A stretch of 64,000 bases of DNA from Cymodocea nodosa (taxonomy: Eukaryota; Streptophyta; Magnoliopsida; Alismatales; Cymodoceaceae). The notes beneath the pieces were generated by a model that did no database searches, was not told the origin of the DNA, and saw only the letters and a list, made by a program, of their open reading frames with translations. Below, piece by piece: positions 1 to 11,482 of this stretch (position 1 is the first letter of the stretch; every line of letters begins with the position of its first letter). The stretch is from positions 808,501 to 872,500 of the forward strand of contig CM072347.1 in assembly GCA_036874045.1 (NCBI GenBank), given 5' to 3'. A program made the translations under genes and the position numbers.

Positions 1-961
1 CCTTTGGATCTTTGTGCTGAAGATCACGAGATGGAATTGAGAGGTTAAAAGTCTTGATGACTTTTGAAAGCATTTCCTTGTCCCCATCAGCTTCCAAGGC
101 TGCATTATATACCTGCCATAGTGGTTTAAGCACAAATTGTACGAACATAGGCTGTGGATCCTTGCTGACTCCCTCTATGGCCTTCTTCCCCACAATCATT
201 TTGCTTTTGTTGTTGAAATAACGTGGTCCCCATAATCCCTTCTTCAGAGAAGTGGTGCTCGCACCCAGTTTTGATGCATATATCTTGGCAAACTGGGTAA
301 TGCTGAAACCCCATCCATCCAATGCACAGACGAAAGCTACATTTCCTTTCTGTGGAAGGAAGGTGTCTTCCTCATCCTCCTCCATGAGATCTTGGTCCAC
401 ATCTCCACTTGGCCCAGCAAGAACTGAATCGACGTCAGAGAGATACTTCTCTGACTTATAGCCACTAACAATGCCATTCACTTCATGGACAATTCTCTGC
501 AATCTATTGTAGGCTTCCATGGGACTCAGCTTCAGCTCCGTGATCAAACGATCAATCTTGTTGAGAACCAAACATGGGGTCAGCTTCTCAACCCAAGCTT
601 GACGCAGGACAGCATGTGTCTGGATGTGAACACCTTCCACAGCATCCACCACAAGCAGCGCACCGTCACTCATCCGGGCTGCGGTCGAGACTTCACTACA
701 AAAATCCATGTGGCCGGGGGAATCAATAAGGTTGATGGAGTAGTCATCATACTTCAAGGTGATGGATGAGCTCTTCATTGTAATTGCCCGTCGCTGCTCC
801 TCATCGAGGTAGTCCATATACCTCAGCCGCCCGGCAAGTTTTGGGTGGAGAACCCCACCACCTGATGATGCAATCAAGTGGTCAGCAAGGGTCGTCTTTC
901 CATGATCAACATGCGCAAGGATGCAGATGTTACGGATTTTCCTGTTCAAACTCTCACCCAT
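1..961 (-). CDS. EFL1: Elongation factor-like GTPase 1 (EFL1/RIA1), N-terminal part, runs off the window
   Basis: EFL1 is a cytoplasmic EF-2-like GTPase. With SBDS it releases eIF6 from pre-60S subunits, the last step of large-subunit maturation. The start is the ATG at 961-959. From there 320 codons are open with no intron to base 1, so the C-terminal part lies outside the window. The G1 loop AHVDHGKT is at residues 16-23, the G3 motif DSPGH at 80-84 and the G4 motif NKID at 134-137. The stretch GGGVLHPKLAGRLRYMDYLD and the following EEQRRAITMKSSS separate EFL1 from true EF-2. An acidic insert (about residues 195-203) lies in the G domain. The gene is head-to-head with a DEAD-box helicase that also acts in ribosome assembly. 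Family assignment is confident. The missing 3' part means domains II-V cannot be checked. Confidence 0.95.
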   Translation of the reverse strand, partial: MGESLNRKIRNICILAHVDHGKTTLADHLIASSGGGVLHPKLAGRLRYMDYLDEEQRRAITMKSSSITLKYDDYSINLIDSPGHMDFCSEVSTAARMSDGALLVVDAVEGVHIQTHAVLRQAWVEKLTPCLVLNKIDRLITELKLSPMEAYNRLQRIVHEVNGIVSGYKSEKYLSDVDSVLAGPSGDVDQDLMEEDEEDTFLPQKGNVAFVCALDGWGFSITQFAKIYASKLGASTTSLKKGLWGPRYFNNKSKMIVGKKAIEGVSKDPQPMFVQFVLKPLWQVYNAALEADGDKEMLSKVIKTFNLSIPSRDLQHKDPK

Positions 962-969
962 CCTATTTT

Positions 970-1302
970 CTGAATCAAAAAGCAAGGTTCCCTTGAGACT
1001 CCCGCAGACAACGCAGACCAACAATGGCAAGAGAACTTTCTTCTACCAGAAATCAAAAAACCTCAAGGTTTACAACTTTTAGCTACGCTGCATCGACAAA
1101 GCAAGCAACAAAACCATTCACTTTACATGAACAAAGAGGAACGTAAAACATGGGATTCTAAAAACAAATAAAAACACTCCTACAGACATTCGATGACCTG
1201 TGCACAAAACCCAAAATTCGATTTCGATTTTCGACTTGTATAAACGAAAGGTGCGATGGCAATGACGGGAATCTTGTGATTTGAGTTTAGATGGGTCGTT
1301 AC
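970..1302 (-). other. Probable 5' leader intron of EFL1
   Basis: Reading the minus strand, a good donor (AAAG|GTAACG) has its GT at 1302-1301. An acceptor CAG at 972-970 lies only 8 bases upstream of the EFL1 start codon. The resulting 333-base intron would sit wholly in the leader. It is inferred from splice signals only; the polypyrimidine tract is modest. Confidence 0.4.
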
Positions 1303-2240
1303 CTTTCGAGCTTTCACTCTGTCTTCCTCGAACAAAGATAGCAATTTAGTGCAGCAGAGGTGGGTTGCACAGCGCTGAACTCTTCAAACTCCAGGATGGT
1401 CGGGAGCCGCCGCGCCGGTGTTGGTCGGACCGTCGACGTTGGAGACCGACGCCGATGGTGCCGACGCAAATCAGAGCTTTTAGGGATTGGTGGGAGAGTT
1501 GGGATGTGCTTGTGAAAATTACGACTTATCCCCAACATTTTATAAGTTTGTGTTTATGCTCTCTCTCTTTTTCAAACAAGACTGAGATTTTCACATGAAT
1601 ATTTTCAAATAAAAGTAATAAATAACTTGTTTAAATTTTAAATACAATATTTTTTAATAGAAAACAAACTTGTTTCTGATATTTACAATATTTTTTATCG
1701 TTGATATTTAACTTTGAATGTGTAATATGAGTGAGAGCGAATGTTATATAAAAAATATTTACATAAACATCGATTTTGTAAAAAACGTATTGACATAACC
1801 TGGTTGTGTAATTTATATTATTTACGTAAGTAAAGTATAGGATTATACAAGTAACAGCAAGACTTAGGTAATTTATAATGGTTATGTAAAATCATTTTAA
1901 TTGTTTGATCAAAAATAAGGATTAACGATTATGATTGAACGATGAGAATTGTTAACTTAGATTGACACTTAATGATAAAAAATGTTATAAATACCAATAA
2001 CAATTTTTTTTGTTTTCGATATATTCAAGAAAGGGAGGGAGGTATGTATCATAGGTGCTTACATTTGCATTTTTTTTCATTTTTGAAAACTTAGAAATCA
2101 CAATCTTTATAAATACACCATAAGTATGTTTTTTATAATTTTAGGGCGTATAAGATAATATTCTAATTGAAATGGGTACGTAAGCAAAATGACGTAAAAA
2201 AAGGAAGAAGCACAACTTCACCACCCAAAACGCTGAAGCC
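1303..2240. promoter_or_regulatory. Shared intergenic region between EFL1 (minus) and the RH36-type helicase (plus)
   Basis: About 1.28 kb separate the two divergent start codons. The stretch 1303-1520 is GC-richer and probably holds the EFL1 first exon and core promoter. The part 1590-2160 is AT-rich with no convincing coding sequence. Both flanking genes act in ribosome biogenesis, so shared control is plausible but not shown. Confidence 0.4.
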
Positions 2241-5200
2241 ATGACGACCGAAACCCTAGTCCCCAACGTCGACGGTGGTTTCCGCCTGTTCTCGACTTCC
2301 AGAACCCCTCCGGCCAAACCTCCCGCTGCCGCCGCCGCCGCCGCCGCCGGAGGAGCCCTGCCCGTCTCTCGTGCTTCTCGAACTAAGACCTCTTCTTCCA
2401 TTCCCACTCCCACCGCCGCCGCCGCCGCCGCTACCTTCTCCAAGCTCGGCCTCTCCCCATGGGCTGTCACCATCTGCAAAGAGCTCGGCATGAAGCGGCC
2501 CACACCCGTCCAGTCACATTGCATCCCCCGTATCCTTGCGGGCGAGGACGTGATGGGGATCGCCCAGACCGGAAGCGGGAAGACGGCGGCTTTCGCTCTG
2601 CCGATACTCCACAAGCTGGAGAAGGATCCCTTCGGGGTGTTTGCGCTGGTGGTGACGCCGACCAGGGAGCTCGCTTCCCAGCTATGTGATCAGTTCCGGG
2701 CGCTCGGGTCGTCGTTGCCCGTGAGGTGCTCGTTGGTGGTTGGTGGGATGGACATGACTACCCAGGCGAAGATGTTAATGGACCGCCCGCATGTTGTGGT
2801 TGCCACCCCTGGGAGAATCAAGACTTTGCTCCAGGAGGATCCTGATCTGCCTTCCGTGTTCTCCAGGACCAAGGTAATATATTCGTGGTTCTATTTTGAG
2901 TTGTTTTTGTTGTGCATGATCTGGGGTAGATTACTGGATTTCCAAACCGATTACTGAAGTTGTTGTATTGGGTGGAACAAGGAATAATAATGAGCTATTA
3001 TGTAATTTGTATCATTGAATCAATGACCGATCTATAACATGTATAAATTGCACTAACGATTAATCGTGATTTCTATTCAACTGAAATCATGACTAGGGGT
3101 TCATTTGGGAGAGTTTTTGGGACAATTCTTCCCAAAAACAGCTTTGCACAAAATCTGTCCCAAGCTAGACAAAACATACAGCTTCTAGGAAAAGCTTGGA
3201 TTCCAGCATATAGAAAAACAATAGTATTGTAGATTTTGTGTAAAGTTGGGTGAATACCACTTCTCCCAGAAGTTGTTATCTCTTGTAATTTTTCTCTTTT
3301 CTATCTTTGTTCATTTATTCAATTCACAATAAAACCTTGTCATAATCACGACATTTTGTCAAAAGACATTTTTCAAGTCTTTATGTGGTAGCATCCCAGC
3401 AAATCCTTGTTTATTTTGTCGTAGTGGCATCCTAGTGAATAATTTCTTCTAATTTCTGATGTCAAAAACACTCAGAAACAAAAAATATATACAAAATCAG
3501 GTAATATATTCTGTTCGACTTAACATAAACAAAAAATGTTTTGTTTTGTTTGAAAAATGAAATCACTTATGTTGAATTGATTTTGGTTATTAATTTTACT
3601 CATATTTCACTGGGCAGTATTGTATTCTACAATGATGTAGACGCTGTTTTTGGTTTTGTGTCATCAAGAAACAAATCTTAAATGAGATAGAATTTCTTAA
3701 AAAATGATTCTTACCTTACTGAAATCAATACTAGATAAGAAAAAATTTCTTAATAAATGAGTCCTATCAATCCGGAATACTTTTTAGTGGTTTTTTTGCC
3801 TATTTTTTCCATATATCTTCTTGATTTCACTTAAACCTTGCTTATCAGTCATGTCATTCTAGAGATGAATTTCCCAGGAAGGAGTCTAGGGAGAAAAAAA
3901 TTGTGTCACTTAACTGTTTGTAGAACTGCTACCGTAGAAAGACTTGGGAAATTGATGAAACCTATGGAAAGAAAGAATAGGTGGAAGTGGGATGATTTAT
4001 TAATGAAATATATGACTTCCATATATAGAGGTTACATACAATAACAATATTCCAAGTCATAATTTCACCATGTGAGGCTGACCACATGAATCTTTTTCTT
4101 CGAGTATTTGTGGTCTATTGTTAATCTTCAATTAAATTACGTAAATTTAAATATTTTCTTACAAGTTCTAACCAATCAGTTTAGTCACATTTTCTTGCAT
4201 AAAGGAGCTAGGGGTTGTCAAGTGTGTCAGTCTATTGGGATTTTCATCCAGTATTTTGATGTTTTTTTTACTCATTTAATTGACAAACTACCACATTCAT
4301 CCAAGTGTCCATTCTTCAATTAGGCCCTTGCCTCCTTCCAAATTATCAAATGATTGATGCAAGTCAAATATGATATATGTAGTTGTCTATTTGAATTCCA
4401 CATAATCACTTGCAAAGGTGACACCCTCCTACTTTGTCTTGCTTGACTACGTGATGTTGTTGAATTGGCATCACTTGTGAAGCTATGTAAATATTATGTT
4501 AATAGGAGATAAATGATTTTATTGAAATTTGACTACTTATCATTTTGGTGTTATATATGTGGAAGTAAAAATTATACCACTTCTAAGAAATCTTTGATGT
4601 GATTATTTCTTAATGAATGTTTTTTACTTGATATAAGAATTTAACATCTAATATCTTTGTTGTCATCTTATGTAGATACCTTCTTGTGTAGATTGATTTA
4701 TCTATGGTTCTCCTCAACTCAGTCTGCTTTACTTGTGATGCCCATTTTTTTTCTGAGAATTCTTTTCTCTTCTCGTCTACATATATTTGTCTGTATTATT
4801 TAAATCCTTTGCAAGTATTAAAACTTTGAAATATTATTATGTAAGTCTTCCTTTGGCTTTATGCACATTCTGAAACTTTTTTTTCCTTTTGTTCTGGCAA
4901 GTTTCTTGTTCTTGACGAAGCAGATAAAGTCTTGGATGTTGGTTTTGAGGATGAACTGAGGGTCATATTTCGGTGTTTGCCTAAAACTCGCCAAACTCTT
5001 TTGTTTTCTGCAACAAAGACAGATGAACTAGAAGCTTTGCTGGAATTGTCTGCAAATACTTCTTACTTCTATGAAGCATACGAGGGGGTTAAGACAGTTG
5101 ATTCTCTAAAGCAGCAATATATTTTTATTCCTGAGACTGTGAAGGAGGTTTATCTTGTACATATCCTATCTAAAATGGAGGATATGGGAATTCGGTCTGT

Positions 5201-8200
5201 AATTGTATTTGTTGCAACTTGCAGGTACTGCCAGCCTGCCCCATCACATATATATCATTTTTAGTATTTTCTTTTTCCTTGTGTCATAGATGAACTATTT
5301 ATTTTGGTATTCAAAATTGTAGTTAGGTTTGCTAGTTCGTTGATTCAATCACTCGTACTAAAATTTATACTGACGTGCAAAGCAGCACATTATATAAATC
5401 TAAATGACTAAATCCAACTCAGTGTTGGATTTACAATGATACGCAAAGCATTTGCTTGTGATATCCACCAACTTGTATAATAAACAATCTTGTAAATTGC
5501 TTGGTAGATAAGTTGACTTTTAGTATTGGTCTGGAGCACTATTGTTCATAGTGTTCTAGACATAGATCCCTGCACTGTCTTTTTTGTAAAAATCTGTTGC
5601 AGTTGGAAAAGAGAAAAACAAAACAGAAAATTATGAAAAAAATTAGCTAAAGTGTCCTAAAACCATGAATGGGAAAAATAGAAAAGTTCACAACTGCAAA
5701 AATTAAATTTATTTGGTGATATTTTAATACAAGTAGACATTTTGTTGAAAAGTTGATTTACTTCTCTACGTAGTTCCCATATTCCTTATTTTAACATATT
5801 ATCTGTAAAACTTTAAAAACGATTTGTTTTTCCTGTTAGGTTCCGCCACTTAGTTTATGGACGTTTGTGTATTTTATTCTGTGTATTTCAATATTTTTCT
5901 TCTAAATTTTGTTTATGACATCTGATACCAACTGCCAATGTTGTGTACTTGAACTTTCTTGGTATGCCTTTATAATCCCTGCCCCACATTTTGATATATT
6001 CTTTATCAAGGAAAAACTATTTTAGTAATATTTAGCGCACTTTTAAATGTAATTAATGTTCCTCTCTCTTCCTAAAATATGTATTTGCTATTTCAAAAGC
6101 TAAAGTGAATTTTAAAATTGAAATTTTTTTCTTCATTTCTACCATATCCAAAACTACCATGGTTCTTTTTATGCATTCCATTTTCTTTTCTAACTTATCC
6201 ATTTAAATCTCCTCATGTAAAAGTTTTTTCTTTACCTCGTAAACATTGAAGTATTGGACTAAGTTATCCATATCTTTCCAATTTTTTTGGCAGATTATTT
6301 TAAACCTACTTGTGGAGCAATGCTCAAATAATATTAACTATTTCCTCACCCATTGCAACCTTATTATACTTTTATCTTCTCTTCTTTATATCTCAAAAGC
6401 TTCCTAGAATAAATTGAAAATGCAGTGCCTTTTCTGCTGCTTTGAATGGTGGAATCAGACATTCAAGTTGGGCTAAAAAACCATATTTACACACTGCAAT
6501 TTTGTTTCAAAAAAACTAAGAAATGTGAGATATTTCTGTAAAATTTAAGGGTGCGTTTGATTTAGATTTTTAGCTTGTTGTATTTATTTTTTTTGTGTTT
6601 GGATGTAAATTCGGAATGCATCAAATATATGTGTATTTCTTGCTTAACTGACAATCTTTTTTCTGGAAAACTATTTTTCTTTACACTTGCATGGTCGATT
6701 TATTCTTTTTCTTTTGTTTATAATTTATTCAATTTTCTCTATTGTTTAATTTTAAATTTTTGTGGAAGATGGGTTGATATATTTTCCTTATCAATTTCAG
6801 GACATGTCAGTTTCTGAATTTATTATTGGAGGAGCTTGAAGTGACTGCTGTATCTCTTCATTCTCACAAGGCCCAGTCTTTGAGACTTGCTGCATTGAAT
6901 CGATTTAAATCTGGCCGGTCTCCTATTTTGCTGGCTACCGATGTAGCTAGCCGTGGTTTAGATATTCCAACTGTTGATCTAGTCATCAATTACGACATCC
7001 CAAGGTTTTTTCCTTGCTACAAGAAAATTTTCCTATTTCTTTAACCTGGGTTTTTTGCTTTACCAATCGATGTAACATGATTCTTGTTCGTTTACAGGGA
7101 TCCATTTGATTATGTACATAGGGTTGGACGAACTGCAAGAGCTGGCAGAGGAGGTTTTTCACTGAGTGTCATCACACAGGTTCGTGCTGAAATGAATATG
7201 CATCGCGTGAAACACATGTGGTTTTAAATTTTAATAATCACATTTTATGAAGAAAAGTTTTAATTAGAGTAGCATAGCTGATGCAATATTATGAACGTTG
7301 TTCTTGGATTTGGATGCTCATCTGGTTTGGTAACGATTCCAAGTAAGCTTGAGCTTCTGAAGTGCCGTTTAGTAAAGGCAGTCGAAGTCTCATTTTTCAA
7401 GATTTCCAAAATGAGGTTTTAATCTTTTTTGACCTGAGAAGCTAAATGGTGTCACTTTTAATATTTGAGATTTGTTTTTTTTTTATTATATTTTTTTGCT
7501 TATGGGTCATTCCGTTCACATTTGTTTTCTTTTTTTTCGGGTGCAGAATGACATAAATCTAATCCATGAAATAGAGTCGAAAATTGGGAAACTGATGGAC
7601 CCTTTTGATTGTAAGGAGAAGGAAGCACTTGACGACGTTACCAAGGTAGTGTTCTTAGGAAGTCATTGACTTTTTTTATTCTACATTTTCTGTACTTGCA
7701 CTCCCGAGGTAATTTTTCTTTTTAATCATATTTTCTTGGACAGCTTCTACTACAATGATATTTTTTTTTTACATACTTTTCAGTAGTTGTTTAGCTTCTT
7801 CATAAAATAGGTCTGCTATAATAGAATCAAGATTTTGGAAATCAAATAACGGTTATCTTAAGCAAAAGTTTAATTGGCAAAAAAAAGTTACGCAATGGCT
7901 CTTCAAGCATGCAGAAAATTTTGAATTAACTTGCCCTCAATGCTCTTCTGTTGGTTTTGGCCCTTGTGGTCATCACGTAGTATGCCTGATAATTCACGGT
8001 GGCGTTTACTTATCAAACGAGCTAATCTGGAACCCAAAACCCAAAAACTTTATGATTAGTTTGGTTAAACTCTTTTTGGTGCACTTCCAGGTTTTCAAGG
8101 CAAGGCGCATGGCGACCAGGAAGATGATTGATGACGGATATGAAGAGAATGCTAAGACCAGAAAAGCACAAAAATTGAAAGCATTAGCTGAGAGGGGTTT

Positions 8201-8237
8201 ACTAAAGAAGAAAAATAAGCGTAAAAGGTTAAGATAG
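2241..8237 (+). CDS. RH36: DEAD-box ATP-dependent RNA helicase, DDX49/Dbp8 class (plant RH36/SWA3 type)
   Basis: Nucleolar RNA helicase needed for 18S rRNA processing; the Arabidopsis relative is SLOW WALKER3. Exons: 2241-2873, 4902-5224, 6801-7004, 7098-7179, 7547-7645, 8091-8237. All have GT-AG ends and consistent phase, giving 495 aa, close to the plant RH36 length. Visible motifs: Q motif around residues 66-95, motif I AQTGSGKT 108-115, Ia PTRELA 140-145, Ib ATPGR 188-192, DEAD 216-219, SAT 247-249, motif V near 363-372, motif [10 protein letters not shown] 394-401, and a basic C-terminal tail ending [10 protein letters not shown]. The N-terminal 65 residues are low-complexity with two poly-Ala runs encoded by GCC repeats. 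Intron 1 is about 2.0 kb and intron 2 about 1.6 kb; neither holds another gene that I can see. Confidence 0.95.
2251..2258 (+). promoter_or_regulatory. Telo-box (AAACCCTA) at the start of the helicase coding sequence
   Basis: The exact octamer AAACCCTA lies 10 bases after the A of the start codon. Telo-boxes near the transcription start are a known feature of plant ribosomal-protein and ribosome-biogenesis genes. Here it also encodes Thr-Leu and the partial flanking codons, so it could be chance. Confidence 0.35.
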
Positions 8238-11200
8238 ACGGGTCGCATCTCAATGAACGGAGTTGACAGAGTCATGATTGGAGTGGCTGGATGCATTTGC
8301 CAGTTCCGCATTCGTGTAAATTATTTTTCCGATCACTAATCGTAGTCTATGATGCAATATATTCTCAATTTTGTAGGTCATTTTGTAAGGATTATCACTG
8401 ATATTTCTTTTTTGAATGGCTTTTCCTTCAAGTCAAGGTAGTGTTTAATTCACATTATGTAGATTATAGATTATTCCTGTGTATTTTGTCTGATTGAGGT
8501 TGCATGATTTATTCACATTGATGTACATTTTCTAATTGACAACATAATCTTATGACAGGAAAAAGTGAATTATGTGAATCATGATGTCTCTTATAGTACC
8601 GTTGATGAGTACATTGATTTTGAATACAATATCTTGTTAATGTTGTTTGATTTAGATTATTATATCATTATCATTTCATAATCTTGTACTCTATAGTTTA
8701 AGGCAAATACCACCTACAGCTTTGTTTATAAGATTTATGGATAAATCTTAAATGATAGTGTATCAATAAATTTGTCATATTTTCACATTTTTTTGAATTC
8801 ATTTTTATAAGTTTGTAAGTCAACATTGAGGAATTTGTTAGATTTCTGTGATTGGATAACGCTTATAGATTTTATAAATGTGAACAAAGATTAATAAATA
8901 TCATACAAATAATATTACCTGTAATTTTCATAAATTTCAAAATTATCTGGCCAAGTATGATTGATTATTCATGATATGATTTCTAAGATTTAGGTTTGAA
9001 ACCATGGAAAATTGATAGACTTACCGTACCATGAAGTCTACTGTGATGAATAAAAATGGGGAAAGAAATCACAACCAAGGAAAATGTTTGCTTCAAAAAA
9101 GTAAAAAAAGTTAATACCCAAATCAAAATTACCCAGATTATGCATCTTATCATGTACAGAAAAACAGAAGGAAAAGATCACTTAACACGAATCAATAAAC
9201 ACATATCTTAATGGAGAATTTCTTATAAAAAAGAACACGAACCAAACAAACCGAATGTCGAGCTTGAAGAGAAGGTGAAGCGGAAGGAAATAATTAGCTT
9301 CTTCCTATTTCTTTTTTGTTTTGATTAGTCTTATTAATCCTTTGAGAGCTTCTGTTTTGTACTTTGCCGCTTGCTGTGGCCACATAGCAAGGGTTAATTT
9401 CCGTTTTAATTTAATCTACCTCATTAAAAACGAAAAGCAAACCGAACGTCGAGCTCAGACGGCAGTGGCTTTTCTGTCGGAACGAGACGAAGAAGACAAG
9501 CCGCCACCATCAGCGTCTTCACCCTATCTGGAGTAGGCGCTGCACGAGGGCGGTCGTCGTCGGTGGTGCTGAGGTTTTTGCAGGAGCATCGCTCGAGGGG
9601 CGAGAAGAATTGCTAATATCGGTGGTGACTCTTATGAAGTTGGTAATTGAAAGTTTTATCTAAAGAACATTCTCCACTGTCCTAAAGCATCATACAGTTT
9701 ATCGTTTTTTACAAAGTTTTCTAAAGATAATTCCTGTAAATTTGATTTTGAGTAGAACAAAACAAGATATTAATACAAGCAATATTTTGATTCATATACT
9801 TATTAAACAATAGTAAAAATACTATTTCATTGATAAACAATTAGCAATAAAGAATTTTTAATAACATATAGTACAATTAATCATCTAAATATTCCACAAC
9901 ACTTAACCTACTCAAAATACTAAGATATAAAGTTAGTGATAGGTTATAAAGTTAAGTTTTTCGTAATTTCTCTATATATAATGTAAAACTACGAAATTAA
10001 TAAATTTGTAATGAACTAATGAGTGACCTATGTGTCTAGCTCAAAACTTAATTCACTAAGACAATGAATTAGCAAAAAATGAGATAACGAGTGACACGTA
10101 AACAAAAACAATCATCTTAACTCTTCAAGGTGGATTAGGCCAGGTTAGATTAACGAGTAAAATTCATTCTACTTACACCCCTAAGTCATATACATTAAAG
10201 CCATTATGACCTAGTGTTTGTTGAATGGATGAATTAGAATTGGAAAAGAAAATCTGGCTGAACTAAGCAACTTATTTAAAGTCATCCAATAATAAGTGAA
10301 AATTTTATCATGCATTTATAGTCATCCAATAATAAAATCTATACAATCACTTTTACCTATTCATATCTTTATGAACAGAAATGAATATGATACTAGAAAA
10401 AAAATAACTAATGTTAACATTAGAAAATTTACTCCTTCCAACTAATAATCCTTTGTTATTTCAAATTTTAAAAGTTAATACTGCTTTCACGTCTCCTCAA
10501 TAAACTGTGAGTGTTTTTCTACATTTTTCAAATACTTAACTAACATTCAGCATAACTTTCACAATATCATACAAAATAGCAATGCCAGAGGAACAAAATT
10601 GCTGGAAATTTAAGCTTCGAAAGCATAATGATGATCTTCTGAAGTATGTGAGTGCATTTGCATGAAGATACACGAATTTTATTGGATTGACGAACTAATG
10701 GAAAATTCTATGGCTATTTCTTTGTTTCATTGAAGTATTGATTTCGAATATTACACTTTTAAATCTCATTTCTTCTGAAATGTAAATTCAATTTTGATTA
10801 AAAGAAAAGTAGAGAATTGGAAAGCCTTGTGACGATTACTACACCTGTAAACCTAATTTTTCCCAAAGTACTGAAAACTATCTTTAATACCTGTCAGTCA
10901 TTTTATGTCACTATTAGTCAGTAGTGGCTACTTTTTGTCCGATTATGTCACTACAGAAATCACTCGGTAATTACCTCTGCTAAGATGAAATCACAAAATA
11001 ACAAATGATAGTTCAAAGTTATTATTCTAGGAAGTTTGATGAAGGAAACGAGAAAGAGAAGACAGTAGAATTGCAAAGCAAAGAATGTTCTGATGGATGT
11101 GGTGCAAGAAAGAAGTCTAATTTTTAATGAAAGCCATTTCTTTTACCTTAGTGATAATGGTGAAGGTATTTACTTTTCCTTAAAACCAAAGGCATTTTCA

Positions 11201-11482
11201 AATTTCAATGTGCCATAGTATGAAAATAGAAAGAGCATAAAAATCACAACAAAATCTGCTTCACAGAGAACAATTAAACATAAGTACCTTGTATCCAATA
11301 GAAACGGAGATGCTTGTAATCAAATGATAGTGCACCATTTAGGTTATTTATCCCTCATCTGCTATAATTTTTAGCAGAATAGACAAGCACCGGCAAAGTA
11401 AGCCGTCTGGATTTGCAACGATGAGATAAAACAACAGCACCTATCAAACATGTCGTATGCAGCAATTTCACGAAATCTCAAC
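8238..11482. other. Intergenic region, 3' flanks of helicase and SHOC1
   Basis: AT-rich and mostly without structure. Both neighbours end here, so it holds two 3' UTRs. A GC-richer island at about 9,430-9,620 contains short open frames with no recognisable protein. A short direct repeat (GTCATCCAATAATA) occurs near 10,282 and 10,321. I see no RNA gene. Confidence 0.5.

Noticed and set aside
126-314. Short open frame on the minus strand inside EFL1
   Set aside because: Wrong frame. The EFL1 frame is open throughout this stretch.
2459-2689. Alternative frames inside helicase exon 1
   Set aside because: GC-rich shadows of the DEAD-box frame.
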